NCBI RefSeq assembly: GCF_003938655.1
Contig: NZ_RJJT01000013.1
Location: forward strand, 124,001-188,000
Length of the DNA stretch: 64,000 nt
Source of the DNA: Rhizobium pisi
GTDB lineage: Bacteria; Pseudomonadota; Alphaproteobacteria; Rhizobiales; Rhizobiaceae
Direction of reading: 5' to 3'
In this document: positions 7,951 to 17,507 of the stretch, in pieces
Position numbering within the stretch: the first letter of the stretch is position 1
How the letters are laid out: the number at the start of each line of letters is the position of its first letter
Notes under the pieces: generated by a model
What the model was told of the DNA's origin: nothing
The model's database searches: none
The model's input: only the letters and a program-made list of their open reading frames with translations
Position numbers and translations under genes: made by a program

Positions 7951-9210
7951 ATGCCGAAAAATGCTCCACGGCGGCTGCGGCTATTCGCACTCGCTTTAGC
8001 GGCCGCTCTGCTTCCCCTCCCCGCCCTCGCAGCCCCTTCCAAGGCCGATGTCGAGGCGCAGTTCGAAAAATGGGTGCAGAGCGACCTCTGGCCGGAGGCG
8101 AAGGCAAACGGGATTTCCGAAAAGACTTTCAAGGCCGCTTTCTCTGGTATCACGTTGAACTGGAACCTGCCGGATCTCGTACCGCCCGGCTTCCCGCCGC
8201 CCAAGGAGCAGAAACAGACGCAGGCCGAATTTTCCTCGCCCGGTCCCTATTTCAACGAAGACCGGCTGAAAAAGCTTGCCGCAACCGGGCGCGGTTTTGC
8301 TGCGCAATATGGCTCGACGCTAAAGCGGATCGAGAAGACCTATGGCGTGCCGGGTTCGATCGTGCTTGCCATCTGGGGCCGGGAGACAGGTTTCGGGGCC
8401 GCGAAGATCCCGAATTCGGCGATCGAGGTGCTGGCGACCAAGGCCTTCATGTCGACGCGCAAGGATATGTTCCGCACCGAGCTGGTGGCGGCGCTGCATA
8501 TTCTCGACGGCGGCGACGTGACGCCCGCCGATTTCAAGGGCTCGTGGGCGGGCGCGCTCGGCCAGCCGCAGTTCATGCCGACCAGCTATCTGAAGTATGC
8601 CGTCGATTTCGACGGCGACGGCCACCGCAATATCTGGACCTCAGTGCCGGATACGCTCGCCTCGATCGCCAATTTCCTGGTCAAGAAGGGCTGGCAGCGC
8701 GAGCGCGACTGGGGTTTCGAGGTGTCGATACCGGAGGCGGTCTCCTGCGCGCAGGAGGGGCCCGACCTGGCGAAGCCGCTTTCGCACTGGGCCTCGCTCG
8801 GCATCGAACGCATATCGGGCAAGGGCTTCCCTTTAGGCGAGATGAAGGCTGATGGCATGATGCTGGTGCCTGCCGGCCGCGACGGGCCGGAATTCATCGT
8901 CACGCCGAATTTCTACATCATCAAGGAATACAACAATTCCGATCTCTACGCGCTCTATATCGGTAACCTTGCCGACCGGATCGCCGCTAATGGCGGCGCC
9001 TTCGAGGGCCGATGGGGCGATGTCGGCAAGATGCTGCGTTCGGATGTCGCCGGCATGCAGAAGGCGCTGGAACGGCAGGGCTATGACGTCGGGGGCTCCG
9101 ACGGTCTGCCGGGCTATAAGACACGGCGTTCGATCGGCCAGTGGCAGGCGAAGAACGGCATGAAGCCGACCTGTTTTCCCGAGGCCACGATGAAGGGCAA
9201 GCTGCAGTAA
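7951..9210 (+). CDS. Lytic murein transglycosylase (MltB/SLT_2 family) with peptidoglycan-binding domain
   Basis: A 419-residue periplasmic enzyme that cleaves the glycan strand of peptidoglycan. A signal peptide covers about residues 1-27 (RRLRLFALALAAALLPLPALA). The SLT_2 domain contains IWGRETGFGAAKIP with the catalytic glutamate and the family motif SWAGALGQPQFMPTSYLKYA. A C-terminal PG_binding_1 domain covers about the last 60 residues. Two starts are possible: ATG 7936 overlaps recR, while ATG 7951 has a better GAGGGG ribosome site and is preferred. There is no lipobox, so it is not an MltB-type lipoprotein. Confidence 0.9.
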   Translation: MPKNAPRRLRLFALALAAALLPLPALAAPSKADVEAQFEKWVQSDLWPEAKANGISEKTFKAAFSGITLNWNLPDLVPPGFPPPKEQKQTQAEFSSPGPYFNEDRLKKLAATGRGFAAQYGSTLKRIEKTYGVPGSIVLAIWGRETGFGAAKIPNSAIEVLATKAFMSTRKDMFRTELVAALHILDGGDVTPADFKGSWAGALGQPQFMPTSYLKYAVDFDGDGHRNIWTSVPDTLASIANFLVKKGWQRERDWGFEVSIPEAVSCAQEGPDLAKPLSHWASLGIERISGKGFPLGEMKADGMMLVPAGRDGPEFIVTPNFYIIKEYNNSDLYALYIGNLADRIAANGGAFEGRWGDVGKMLRSDVAGMQKALERQGYDVGGSDGLPGYKTRRSIGQWQAKNGMKPTCFPEATMKGKLQ

Positions 9211-9215
9211 GCGCT

Positions 9216-9671
9216 TCAGAGAGTGCGCTTCATCCCTTCATGGCTCGCGACGAAGCCGAGCTTTTCGTAGAAGCGGATCGAATCCGCCCGCGTCTTGTCT
9301 GACGTCAGCTGCACGAGGCCGCAGCCACGCTCGACGCATTGGGCAATCGCCCATTCGATGAATTGGCCGCCGAGACCCGAACCGCGAAGATCGCGAGCGA
9401 TACGCACGCTTTCGATCTGACCTCGCCACATGCCGGTCCGGGAAAGACCGGGAAGAAAGCTCAGCTGCAGGCAGCCGGCGACCTCGCCGGCCGCATCGAC
9501 GGTGACAGCCAGCAACTGATTGGCATCCGCCTCGATCGCGGCGAAGGCCGAGATATAACGCGGGTCGACGGGATCGGAAACGATCTCCCTGGCGGCGCCG
9601 AGATCGTCGTCGGAGAGAAGCCGGACGATGGCGGCGAGATCGGATTGGCGAGCGAGCCTGAAACTATGCAT
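9216..9671 (-). CDS. GNAT family N-acetyltransferase
   Basis: A 151-residue GNAT protein. SVRIARDLRGSGLGGQFIEW contains the acetyl-CoA binding loop (R-G-S-G-L-G), and the C-terminal RFYEKLGFVASHEGMKR is the usual last strand and helix. The acceptor is unknown. ATG 9671 lies 8 bases after the end of the MFS exporter gene and uses GAGGATAG as ribosome site; an in-frame TTG at 9683 is a weaker choice. Coupling with an exporter could suggest a detoxification pair, which is only an inference. Confidence 0.85.
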   Translation of the reverse strand: MHSFRLARQSDLAAIVRLLSDDDLGAAREIVSDPVDPRYISAFAAIEADANQLLAVTVDAAGEVAGCLQLSFLPGLSRTGMWRGQIESVRIARDLRGSGLGGQFIEWAIAQCVERGCGLVQLTSDKTRADSIRFYEKLGFVASHEGMKRTL

Positions 9672-9679
9672 ACCTATCC

Positions 9680-11311
9680 TCAATGATGGAGATCGATCGG
9701 CGCCTTGTGGAAGACGTCGCTATCAGGCGGAATGGCCTGCCGCTCGATCATGCGGTGAACATGGGGCAGACCTTCGCCGCGGTGGAGCGCGCGAAGCCTG
9801 TCGATGTTTTCGGCATCGGCCTGCGTGCGCCGCTGGTTATGTCTGATATATTCGACCCAGGTCGGCGTATGGTAGGTTTCCGTCCAGAGCCCGGGATTTT
9901 CAAGATCGCGCATCAGCGCCCAATGCCGGGCACCATCGCGGATGCGGATGCGGCGGCGCTCGCTCATGAGTTCCATGAATTCGGCAAGGTCGGCATCGGC
10001 GATCTCGTAATCGACCTGAATGACGATCGGGCCGCTGCGCGGCGTGATGTCGAGGCTCAGAGCCGGCGCGGTGAAGCGGTTCAGCGGATCGAGATTGAGC
10101 GAGGCGAAAGCCGGCATGGAAAAACGCAGGCCGATCGCAATGCCAAGCAGCATCACGACAACAGACATCAGCAGCGCGTCGGAGACGCCATAACGGTCGG
10201 CGGCAACACCCCAGAGCCAGCTGCCACCGGCGATGCCGCCGAAAGTGACGGTCTGATAGAGCGACAGCGCGCGACCCACCACCCAGCGCGGCGTCGAAAG
10301 CTGGACGATCGTATTGAAGAGCGAGAGCGCCGAGACCCAACAGGCGCCGGAGATGAGCAACCCAGCAGAGGTGAGGAGCGCGCTCGGGCTGAAGGCGGCG
10401 ATGACGGCGCTCAGCGCGAAACCGGCAAAGGCGAAGCGAATGATCGTCTCGCTGGATAGCATCTGGCGAAGCCTTGCATTCAGCACCGCGCCACCGATCG
10501 CGCCGATGCCGAAGGCGCCGAGCATGAAGCCATAGGTCAGCGGACCGCCCGCGACCAGATCGAGGGCGACGATCGGCAGCAGGGCCAGGATCGAGCTGGC
10601 GCCGATGCCGAAGATAAGGCCCCTGACGAGAACCTTCTCCAGGTTGGGCGACATCGAGATATAGCGTAGTCCCGCAAAGATGGCGCTGCCGAGCGCCTCC
10701 CGCGGCAGGGTCGAGGCAGGCAGGCTCGGCCGCCAGCGCAGCAGGGCATAGATGAGGGCGAGATAGCTCAGCGTGTTCACCGCGAAGGCAGCAGCCGCGC
10801 CGGCGGCCGCCACGATGACGCCGCCGATCGCCGGGCCGACGCTGCGAGTGATGTTGAAGCCCATGCTGTTCAGCGTGACGGCGCCCGGCAGATCGGCGCG
10901 GGGCACCATATCGCCGACCGAGGCCTGCCAGGAGGGATTGTTGAGCGCGGTGCCGCAGCCGATCAGGAAGGTGAAGAAGAGCAGCAGCCAGGGCGTGATC
11001 CAGCCGAGAAAGGCACAAACGGTCAGCAGCGCTGAAACCGTCAGCATCAGACACTGCGCCGTCAGCATGACCCGGCGACGATCATAATTGTCGGCAAGGG
11101 CGCCGGATATCAGGGAAAACAGCATGATCGGCAGCGCCGTCGAGGTCTGCACCAGCGCCACCATGTCCTCTGAGGCGGTGATCGTCGTCATCATCCAGGC
11201 CGCGCCGACTGCCTGGATCAAGCCGCCGAAATTCGAGGAGAGGCTCGCAAACCAGATGGCACGATAGGTATCGTGCCGCAAAGGCGCCAATGTCGACGAA
11301 GTATACGCCAC
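9680..11311 (-). CDS. MFS transporter (MFS_3/EntS-like) with C-terminal soluble domain
   Basis: A 543-residue protein. The N-terminal about 400 residues form a 12-helix MFS exporter with the GALADNYDRRRVM loop between helices 2 and 3. After LRFSMPAFASLNLDPLNR comes a soluble tail of about 120 residues resembling the ferredoxin-like tail of MFS_3 (PF05977) proteins (IQVDYEIADADLAEFMELMS). The start is GTG 11311, chosen because GGGAGG stands 4 bases before it and the protein then begins MAYTSSTLAPLRH; the open frame extends another 48 codons without support. The substrate is unknown; relatives export siderophores or drugs. Confidence 0.88.
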   Translation of the reverse strand: MAYTSSTLAPLRHDTYRAIWFASLSSNFGGLIQAVGAAWMMTTITASEDMVALVQTSTALPIMLFSLISGALADNYDRRRVMLTAQCLMLTVSALLTVCAFLGWITPWLLLFFTFLIGCGTALNNPSWQASVGDMVPRADLPGAVTLNSMGFNITRSVGPAIGGVIVAAAGAAAAFAVNTLSYLALIYALLRWRPSLPASTLPREALGSAIFAGLRYISMSPNLEKVLVRGLIFGIGASSILALLPIVALDLVAGGPLTYGFMLGAFGIGAIGGAVLNARLRQMLSSETIIRFAFAGFALSAVIAAFSPSALLTSAGLLISGACWVSALSLFNTIVQLSTPRWVVGRALSLYQTVTFGGIAGGSWLWGVAADRYGVSDALLMSVVVMLLGIAIGLRFSMPAFASLNLDPLNRFTAPALSLDITPRSGPIVIQVDYEIADADLAEFMELMSERRRIRIRDGARHWALMRDLENPGLWTETYHTPTWVEYIRHNQRRTQADAENIDRLRALHRGEGLPHVHRMIERQAIPPDSDVFHKAPIDLHH

Positions 11312-11422
11312 GATCCCTCCCGCTTTTGTTCTTGTGTCCTCGGCAATATATGCGCAAGACCCGCACAGGCCATAGGCACGTTCATCCCACAGGAAGCGAA
11401 ATGGCGGAATCGGTCTCAGACC

Positions 11423-11451
11423 TTGCAATTTGGGAAAAAGCCGACTATATC
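11423..11451 (+). promoter_or_regulatory. Promoter of the rimP-nusA-infB operon
   Basis: The -35 TTGCAA (11423-11428) and -10 TATATC (11446-11451) are separated by 17 bases and sit inside CTTGCAA...CTATAT, very close to the rhizobial housekeeping consensus. Transcription would start around 11458, giving a leader of about 98 bases before the rimP start, including the hairpin at 11479. Confidence 0.75.
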
Positions 11452-11478
11452 GCACTCAAATTCTTGATCGCTTGATGA

Positions 11479-11508
11479 AGAGTGGGCCGCAAGGACCCGC
11501 TCTTTTTT
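11479..11508 (+). terminator. Leader hairpin (attenuator-like) before rimP
   Basis: A 10-bp stem (AGAGTGGGCC with a complementary arm carrying one bulged A and one G-T pair), a GCAA loop and a run of six T. This is a complete intrinsic terminator lying between the promoter and the rimP start, so it would end transcription early unless read through. Premature-terminator leaders before rimP are known in other proteobacteria; NusA itself is encoded downstream, so feedback is plausible. Confidence 0.7.
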
Positions 11509-11555
11509 ATTAGCGCGATCGCCCGAACAGCATGAAATTGCGAGGAGCGCACCGC

Positions 11556-12161
11556 TTGTCGGACCTGACAAACGCAGACAATGAACATGAGCCGCGGCTG
11601 ATTACGGAGACCGGCCTCGACCAGCGTCTTGCCGATATCATCGAACCCGTTCTCATCGGCTTGGGCTTCAAGCTTATCCGTGTCCGCATGCTGAACCAGA
11701 ACGGCGCAACGATGCAGGTCATGGCCGAACGCAATGACGGCACAATGACGGTTCAGGACTGCGAAGAGGTCTCGATGGCGATTTCTCCGGTCCTCGATGT
11801 GGAAGATCCCATCGATAAAGAGTATCATCTCGAGGTGTCTTCGCCCGGCATCGACCGTCCGATGGTGCGGAAATCCGATTTCGTCCGCTGGCAGGGCCAC
11901 CTTGTGAAATGCGAGACGTCGATCATGGTCGGCAATCGCAAGCGCTTCCGTGGCAAGATCCTCGAAGCAGACGCAGATGGTTTCACGCTTGAGCGCGACC
12001 AGGTTGCCTATGGGGAAGAACTGAAGGTCATCATTCCCTTCACGGCGCTCAGCGAAGCGAAGCTCATTCTGACCGACGACCTGATCCGCGATGCGTTGCG
12101 CGCCGACAAGCTGGCGAAAGCGCAGGCCGCCAACCAGAACGAAGCGGACGACCAGGAATAA
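11556..12161 (+). CDS. rimP: Ribosome maturation factor RimP
   Basis: A 201-residue protein needed for 30S subunit maturation. The core reads VQDCEEVSMAISPVLDVED and YHLEVSSPGIDRPM, both RimP signatures, with an SH3-like C-terminal domain and a charged tail. TTG 11556 is the likely start: GAGGAG lies 8 bases before it and the protein then begins MSDLTNADNEHEPRL. ATG 11532 would add eight residues but has no good ribosome site. It is the first gene of rimP-nusA-ylxR-infB. Confidence 0.92.
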   Translation: MSDLTNADNEHEPRLITETGLDQRLADIIEPVLIGLGFKLIRVRMLNQNGATMQVMAERNDGTMTVQDCEEVSMAISPVLDVEDPIDKEYHLEVSSPGIDRPMVRKSDFVRWQGHLVKCETSIMVGNRKRFRGKILEADADGFTLERDQVAYGEELKVIIPFTALSEAKLILTDDLIRDALRADKLAKAQAANQNEADDQE

Positions 12162-12220
12162 CCGATCAACAGACCGCTCCAGGGACGGGAACCCCGGAGT
12201 AAAGACGGAGAAACAAGACA

Positions 12221-13822
12221 ATGGCAGTCAGTGCGAACCGGCTCGAACTTCTGCAGATTGCAGATGCAGTGGCGCGCGAAAAGGTCATCGACCGTGAGAT
12301 CGTGCTTGCCGCAATGGCCGATGCCATCCAGAAGGCGGCACGCTCGCGTTACGGCACCGAGTCCAACATCCGCGCCGACATCAATCCAAAGACCGGCGAA
12401 ATCCGGCTGCAGCGCCTGCTCGAAGTCGTCGACAAGGCCGAGGATTATTCGACGCAGATCCCGCTGGAACTTGCCCGCGACCGCAACCCGGACGCCGCAC
12501 TCGGCGATTTCATCGCCGATCCGCTGCCGCCGATGGATTTTGGCCGTATCGCCGCACAGTCCGCCAAGCAGGTGATCGTGCAGAAGGTGCGTGAAGCCGA
12601 GCGGGACCGCCAGTTCGACGAATTCAAGGATCGCGTCGGCGAAATCGTCAACGGCACTGTCAAGCGCGTCGAATACGGCAACGTCATTGTCGACCTCGGC
12701 CGCGGCGAAGGCATCATCCGCCGCGACGAAATGATCCCGCGCGAGAACGTTCGCTATGGCGATCGCGTCCGTGCATACGTATATGATGTCCGTCGCGAGC
12801 AGCGCGGCCCGCAGATCTTCCTGTCCCGTACGCATCCGCAGTTCATGGTGAAGCTCTTCACCATGGAAGTGCCTGAAATCTACGATGGCATCATCCAGGT
12901 GAAGTCGGTCGCCCGCGATCCGGGTTCGCGCGCCAAGATCGCCGTGATCTCGAACGACTCGTCGATCGATCCGGTCGGCGCCTGCGTCGGTATGCGCGGT
13001 TCGCGCGTTCAGGCCGTCGTCGGCGAGCTCCAGGGCGAGAAGATCGACATCATTCCCTGGTCGCAGGACCCGGCGACCTTCGTCGTCAACGCCCTGCAGC
13101 CGGCCGAAGTCGCCAAGGTCGTTCTTGACGAGGATGCCGAGCGTATCGAAGTCGTCGTTCCCGACGAGCAGCTGTCGCTTGCGATCGGCCGCCGCGGCCA
13201 GAACGTCCGCCTCGCCTCGCAGCTGACCGGCTGGGACATCGACATCATGACGGAAGCCGAGGAATCGGAACGCCGTCAGAAAGAATTCAACGAGCGCACC
13301 AACCTCTTCATGGATTCGCTCGACGTCGACGAGATGGTCGGCCAGGTGCTCGCCTCGGAAGGCTTTGCCGCCGTCGAGGAACTGGCCTATGTCGATCTCG
13401 ACGAAATCTCCTCGATCGACGGTTTCGACGAGGATACGGCGCAGGAAATCCAGACCCGCGCCCGCGAATTCCTTGAGCGTCTCGAAGCCGAGATGGACGA
13501 GAAGCGCAAGGCGCTCGGCGTCCAGGACGAGCTGCGCGAGATCGACGGCATGACCGCCCAGATGATGGTCGCGCTCGGCGAAGACGGCATCAAGACGATC
13601 GAGGACTTCGCCGGCTGCGCCGCTGATGACCTCGTCGGCTGGACGGAACGTAAGAACGGCGAAACGAAGAAATTCGAAGGCCTGTTCTCGAAGTTCGACG
13701 TCTCGCGCGTCGAGGCTGAACAGATGATCGTCCAGGCCCGCCTCTCGGCTGGCTGGATCACGCAAGAGGACCTGGCGAAGGGGACCGAGGAAGAGGTCAC
13801 CGAAGCCGAACAAGAAGCATGA
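12221..13822 (+). CDS. nusA: Transcription termination/antitermination protein NusA
   Basis: A 533-residue protein. The N-terminal RNA polymerase-binding domain covers about residues 1-130, the S1 domain about 135-200 (VGEIVNGTVKRVEYGNVIVD), and two KH domains about 205-345 (VGACVGMRGSRVQ and SLAIGRRGQNVRLA). Two C-terminal helical repeats follow. NusA pauses RNA polymerase, stimulates hairpin terminators and takes part in rRNA antitermination. A GGAG ribosome site stands 10 bases before ATG. The last codons overlap the start of the YlxR gene. Confidence 0.97.
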   Translation: MAVSANRLELLQIADAVAREKVIDREIVLAAMADAIQKAARSRYGTESNIRADINPKTGEIRLQRLLEVVDKAEDYSTQIPLELARDRNPDAALGDFIADPLPPMDFGRIAAQSAKQVIVQKVREAERDRQFDEFKDRVGEIVNGTVKRVEYGNVIVDLGRGEGIIRRDEMIPRENVRYGDRVRAYVYDVRREQRGPQIFLSRTHPQFMVKLFTMEVPEIYDGIIQVKSVARDPGSRAKIAVISNDSSIDPVGACVGMRGSRVQAVVGELQGEKIDIIPWSQDPATFVVNALQPAEVAKVVLDEDAERIEVVVPDEQLSLAIGRRGQNVRLASQLTGWDIDIMTEAEESERRQKEFNERTNLFMDSLDVDEMVGQVLASEGFAAVEELAYVDLDEISSIDGFDEDTAQEIQTRAREFLERLEAEMDEKRKALGVQDELREIDGMTAQMMVALGEDGIKTIEDFAGCAADDLVGWTERKNGETKKFEGLFSKFDVSRVEAEQMIVQARLSAGWITQEDLAKGTEEEVTEAEQEA

Positions 13823-14514
13823 TGACCGCGCATGAGCCGGACGCTCTCCCTGATGAGGACGACGATCTTGCAGGTTATGACGTGAATGGACGCATGTGCA
13901 TCGTGACGCGCGAAAGCGGATCGCCGGAAGAGCTGATCCGCTTCGTTGCGGCTCCCGATGGAACAGTTGTCGCCGACTTGAAGCGCGAGCTTCCGGGACG
14001 CGGATGCTGGGTGAAGATCGACCGGTCGCTGGTCGACAGGGCGGTGGCGAAGAAGCTCTTCGCCCGCGCGCTGAAAATGGATGTGAAGGCGGCGGACGAT
14101 CTCGGCGCGAGCGTCGATCGGCTGCTCGTGGCGCAATTGATGCAGATGATGAACATGGCGCGGAAAGCCGGCCAGTTCGTCAGCGGGTCCGCGAAAGTGG
14201 ATGCCGCGGTGAGAAGCGGAGCAGCCCTTGCGGTGTTCCATTCGACTGGTGCAGCGGACGATGGTGTCCGGAAAATCGACCAGGCCCGCAAGGCCTGGCA
14301 CCTCGGAATGGAGACCGAGGAGGAGATACCTTCCTTCCGTCTCTTCTCGGAGAGCGAAATGGAAGGCCTGATGGGCCAGAATGCTTTTATCCATGCCGCA
14401 GTGCTTGCAGGGCAGGCGGGTGAGGGTGTAGTGAAGCGCGCAAAGATGCTCGAACAGTACCGTATTGGCGGTCAGTCCCGGGCAGCGGGCGGCGCTGGCC
14501 GGCAAAAACAATGA
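13819..14514 (+). CDS. YlxR (DUF448) RNA-binding protein with L7Ae-like domain
   Basis: A 231-residue protein. The N-terminal DUF448/YlxR domain (about residues 20-100) contains GRMCIVTRESGSPEELIRFV and LPGRGCWVKIDR. A second domain (about 105-210) resembles an L7Ae/YlxQ-like fold, with MNMARKAGQFVSGSAKVDAA. YlxR proteins bind RNA or DNA, and YlxQ homologues bind kink-turns; in Firmicutes the two are separate genes, here they are fused. It overlaps the nusA stop by 4 bases, so translation is coupled. Confidence 0.88.
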   Translation: MMTAHEPDALPDEDDDLAGYDVNGRMCIVTRESGSPEELIRFVAAPDGTVVADLKRELPGRGCWVKIDRSLVDRAVAKKLFARALKMDVKAADDLGASVDRLLVAQLMQMMNMARKAGQFVSGSAKVDAAVRSGAALAVFHSTGAADDGVRKIDQARKAWHLGMETEEEIPSFRLFSESEMEGLMGQNAFIHAAVLAGQAGEGVVKRAKMLEQYRIGGQSRAAGGAGRQKQ

Positions 14515-14615
14515 GGCGGTCACCGGCATCGGCCGGTCCCATTTTCATTGATCGACAGTATTGAACGACAGGGTCTGATCTAGTCATCGCTCCCTGTCCG
14601 AAGGAACGGGAACGA

Positions 14616-17357
14616 ATGACCGATAGTAACGACGACAAGACAATCAGCGTAGCGGGCAAAAAGACACTCACCCTGAAACCATCGGGGATGAGCCAGGGCA
14701 CCGTTCGCCAGGATATGGGTCGAGGTCGCACCAAGGCGGTCGTCGTCGAGACCCGTAAGCGGCGCCCGATGCGCCCGGAAGACGAAAAGCCGATCACACC
14801 CGTCGCTCCGGCGGCCCCCGTCCGCGCAGCCGAACCGGCGCCCGCACCGGTGCAGGCGCGTCCGCAGCAGCCGACGCCGGCTCCGCGGGTTCAGCAGGGC
14901 AACAACAACAATACCAACCAGCGTCCGCAGCAGCCCTATCAGCAGCCGCGCCAGAACGATCGCCCGCGCCCGGTGGTGTTGAACCATCTGTCTCCCGAGG
15001 AGATGGACGCCCGCCGCCGCGCGCTTGCCGAATCCCAGGCGCGTGACGCCCAGGATGCGATCCGCCGTGCCGAGGAAGAAAAGCGCCGTGCCGCCGAAGA
15101 GGCTGTCCGCAAGGCAGCCGAGGCGGAAGAAGCCGCTCGCAGGGCCGCCGAAGAGGCTGCCCGGCAGGCCGAGGCACCCGCTGTCGCTGAACCGGCAGCC
15201 GCTGAGGCAGCACCGGCTCCCGTCGTAGCCGAAGCTCGTTCGGAGGCTCCGCGGCCTGCGGCTGCGCGCCGGCCCGATGCAGCAGCACCCGCTGCCGCCC
15301 GCCCGGCGCCCGGCGCCGCCGCGCCGGCCGGTGCCCGTGGTCGTCGCCCTGAAACGGAAGACGAAGATCGCGGCCCAGCACGCGGCGCTCCGGCCCGTGG
15401 CCGCGTCGTTCGCCCGGAACCCGCAAAGCCGGTGACGACGCGCCCGAAAACGGAAGAAGAGCGTCGTCGCGGCAAGCTGACGATCTCCACTGCCAACGTA
15501 GACGGCGACGACAATGCCCGCGGGCGTTCGCTCTCGGCGATGCGCCGTCGGCAGGAGAAGTTCCGCCGCAGCCAGATGCAGGAAACCCGCGAGAAGATCT
15601 CCCGCGAAGTCGTTCTGCCCGAAACCATCACCATTCAGGAACTGTCGCAGCGCATGTCCGAACGCGCCGTCGACGTCATCAAGTACCTGATGAAGGAAGG
15701 CCAGATGATGAAGCCGGGCGACGTCATCGACGCCGACCTTGCAGAACTCATCGCCGGCGAATTCGGCCATACTGTCAGGCGCGTATCGGAGTCCGACGTC
15801 GAACTCGGCATCTTCAACGTGTCGGACGAGGATGGGGAACTGGTTTCACGCCCGCCCGTCGTCACCATCATGGGCCACGTCGACCACGGCAAGACCTCGC
15901 TGCTCGACGCCATCCGCCATGCCAACGTGGTTTCCGGCGAAGCCGGTGGCATCACGCAGCATATCGGCGCCTATCAGGTGGAGCAGAACGGCCAGAAGAT
16001 CACCTTCATCGACACTCCCGGCCACGCCGCCTTCACTGCAATGCGTGCCCGCGGCGCACAGGCGACCGACATCGCGATCCTGGTCGTCGCAGCCGACGAC
16101 AGCGTGATGCCGCAGACGATCGAATCGATCAACCATGCCAAGGCGGCCGGCGTTCCGATCATCGTGGCGATCAACAAGATCGACAAGCACGAGGCCGATC
16201 CGCAGAAGGTCCGCAACCAGCTGCTGCAGCACGAAGTCTTCGTGGAAACCATGGGCGGTGAAGTGCTTGACGTCGAGGTTTCGGCCAAGACGGGCAAGAA
16301 CCTCGACAAGCTGCTCGAGGCGATCCTGCTGCAGGCCGAAATTCTGGACCTCAAGGCCAATCCCGACCGGACGGCGGAAGGCACTGTTATCGAAGCCCAG
16401 CTTGACCGCGGTCGCGGTTCGGTCGCGACCGTGCTTGTCCAGAAGGGCACGCTGCGTCCGGGTCAGATCATCGTCGCCGGCGATGTCTGGGGCCGTGTGC
16501 GTGCGCTCGTCACCGACAAGGGCGATCATGTGAAGGAAGCAGGTCCTGCGACCCCGGTCGAGGTTCTCGGCCTTTCCGGCACGCCGCAGGCAGGCGACAA
16601 GTTCGCCGTCGTCGAAAGCGAAAGCCGCGCCCGCGAAATCTCGGAATACCGTCAGCGTCTTGCTCGCGACAAGGCGGCTGCCCGCCAGTCCAGTCAGCGT
16701 GGTTCGCTGGAACAGATGATGATCCAGCGCCAGAGCGCCGGCATCAAGGAGTTCCCGCTGGTTATCAAGGGCGACGTGCAGGGTTCGATCGAAGCGATTG
16801 CCGGCGCTCTGGAGAAGCTCGGCACCGACGAGGTCCGTGCCCGCATCGTCCATTCGGGCGCAGGCGGCATCACCGAGTCGGATATCTCGCTCGCCGAAGC
16901 CTCGAACGCAGCCATCATCGGCTTCAACGTCCGCGCCAATGCGCAGGCACGCCAGTTCGCCGAGCGCCAGGGCCTCGAAATCCGCTACTACAACATCATC
17001 TACGACCTCGTGGATGACGTGAAGGCAGCGATGTCGGGCCTCCTGTCTCCGGAACGGCGCGAGACCTTCATCGGCAATGCCGAGATCCTGGAGGTGTTCA
17101 ACATCACCAAGGTCGGCAAGGTCGCAGGTTGCCGCGTCGTCGAAGGCAAGGTCGAGCGCGGAGCAGGCGTCCGCCTTATCCGCAACGACGTCGTCGTTCA
17201 CGAAGGCAAGCTCAAGACCCTCAAGCGCTTCAAGGACGAAGTCGCCGAAGTGCCGATGGGCCAGGAATGCGGCATGGCTTTCGAGAACTACGAAGACATG
17301 CGCGTCGGCGATATCATCGAATGCTTCCGCGTCGAGCATATCACGCGCACGCTCTAA
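14616..17357 (+). CDS. infB: Translation initiation factor IF-2
   Basis: A 913-residue GTPase that places initiator tRNA on the 30S subunit. The first about 300 residues are a low-complexity Ala/Pro/Arg/Glu-rich extension, including an EEAARRAAEEAARQAEA-type helix, as usual in alphaproteobacteria. The IF2_N domain with IQELSQRMSERAVDVIKYLM follows, then the G domain: G1 GHVDHGKT at about residues 420-427, then DTPGH and NKID. Domains II-IV make up the C-terminus. The ATG is preceded by GAAGGAACGGGAACGA. Confidence 0.97.
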   Translation: MTDSNDDKTISVAGKKTLTLKPSGMSQGTVRQDMGRGRTKAVVVETRKRRPMRPEDEKPITPVAPAAPVRAAEPAPAPVQARPQQPTPAPRVQQGNNNNTNQRPQQPYQQPRQNDRPRPVVLNHLSPEEMDARRRALAESQARDAQDAIRRAEEEKRRAAEEAVRKAAEAEEAARRAAEEAARQAEAPAVAEPAAAEAAPAPVVAEARSEAPRPAAARRPDAAAPAAARPAPGAAAPAGARGRRPETEDEDRGPARGAPARGRVVRPEPAKPVTTRPKTEEERRRGKLTISTANVDGDDNARGRSLSAMRRRQEKFRRSQMQETREKISREVVLPETITIQELSQRMSERAVDVIKYLMKEGQMMKPGDVIDADLAELIAGEFGHTVRRVSESDVELGIFNVSDEDGELVSRPPVVTIMGHVDHGKTSLLDAIRHANVVSGEAGGITQHIGAYQVEQNGQKITFIDTPGHAAFTAMRARGAQATDIAILVVAADDSVMPQTIESINHAKAAGVPIIVAINKIDKHEADPQKVRNQLLQHEVFVETMGGEVLDVEVSAKTGKNLDKLLEAILLQAEILDLKANPDRTAEGTVIEAQLDRGRGSVATVLVQKGTLRPGQIIVAGDVWGRVRALVTDKGDHVKEAGPATPVEVLGLSGTPQAGDKFAVVESESRAREISEYRQRLARDKAAARQSSQRGSLEQMMIQRQSAGIKEFPLVIKGDVQGSIEAIAGALEKLGTDEVRARIVHSGAGGITESDISLAEASNAAIIGFNVRANAQARQFAERQGLEIRYYNIIYDLVDDVKAAMSGLLSPERRETFIGNAEILEVFNITKVGKVAGCRVVEGKVERGAGVRLIRNDVVVHEGKLKTLKRFKDEVAEVPMGQECGMAFENYEDMRVGDIIECFRVEHITRTL

Positions 17358-17381
17358 TCCCGGGCGTCACAGCAACTTTGC

Positions 17382-17413
17382 AAAAGCCATCCGCCACCCG
17401 GCGGATGGCTTTT
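17382..17413 (+). terminator. Terminator after infB
   Basis: A perfect 14-bp stem (AAAAGCCATCCGCC and its complement) with an ACCC loop, ending in TTTT. It lies 25 bases after the infB stop and separates it from rbfA, so rbfA-truB must depend partly on readthrough or a promoter in 17414-17507. Confidence 0.85.
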
Positions 17414-17507
17414 GTACCTGCCGACTTGACCTTTTCGACCAAAAGAGTCATGGACGCTCTCCTTTGACGGGTTCGATTCCCAGCCGCATCGGCAAATAGA
17501 GATAACA

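Noticed and set aside
12008..13813. 601-codon minus-strand open frame opposite nusA
   Set aside because: Antisense shadow of nusA, with repetitive composition derived from it.
17460..17500. GGGTTCGATTCCC resembling a tRNA T-arm before rbfA
   Set aside because: Only three pairs of the T stem form, and no acceptor, D or anticodon stems are present; chance similarity or a very decayed remnant.
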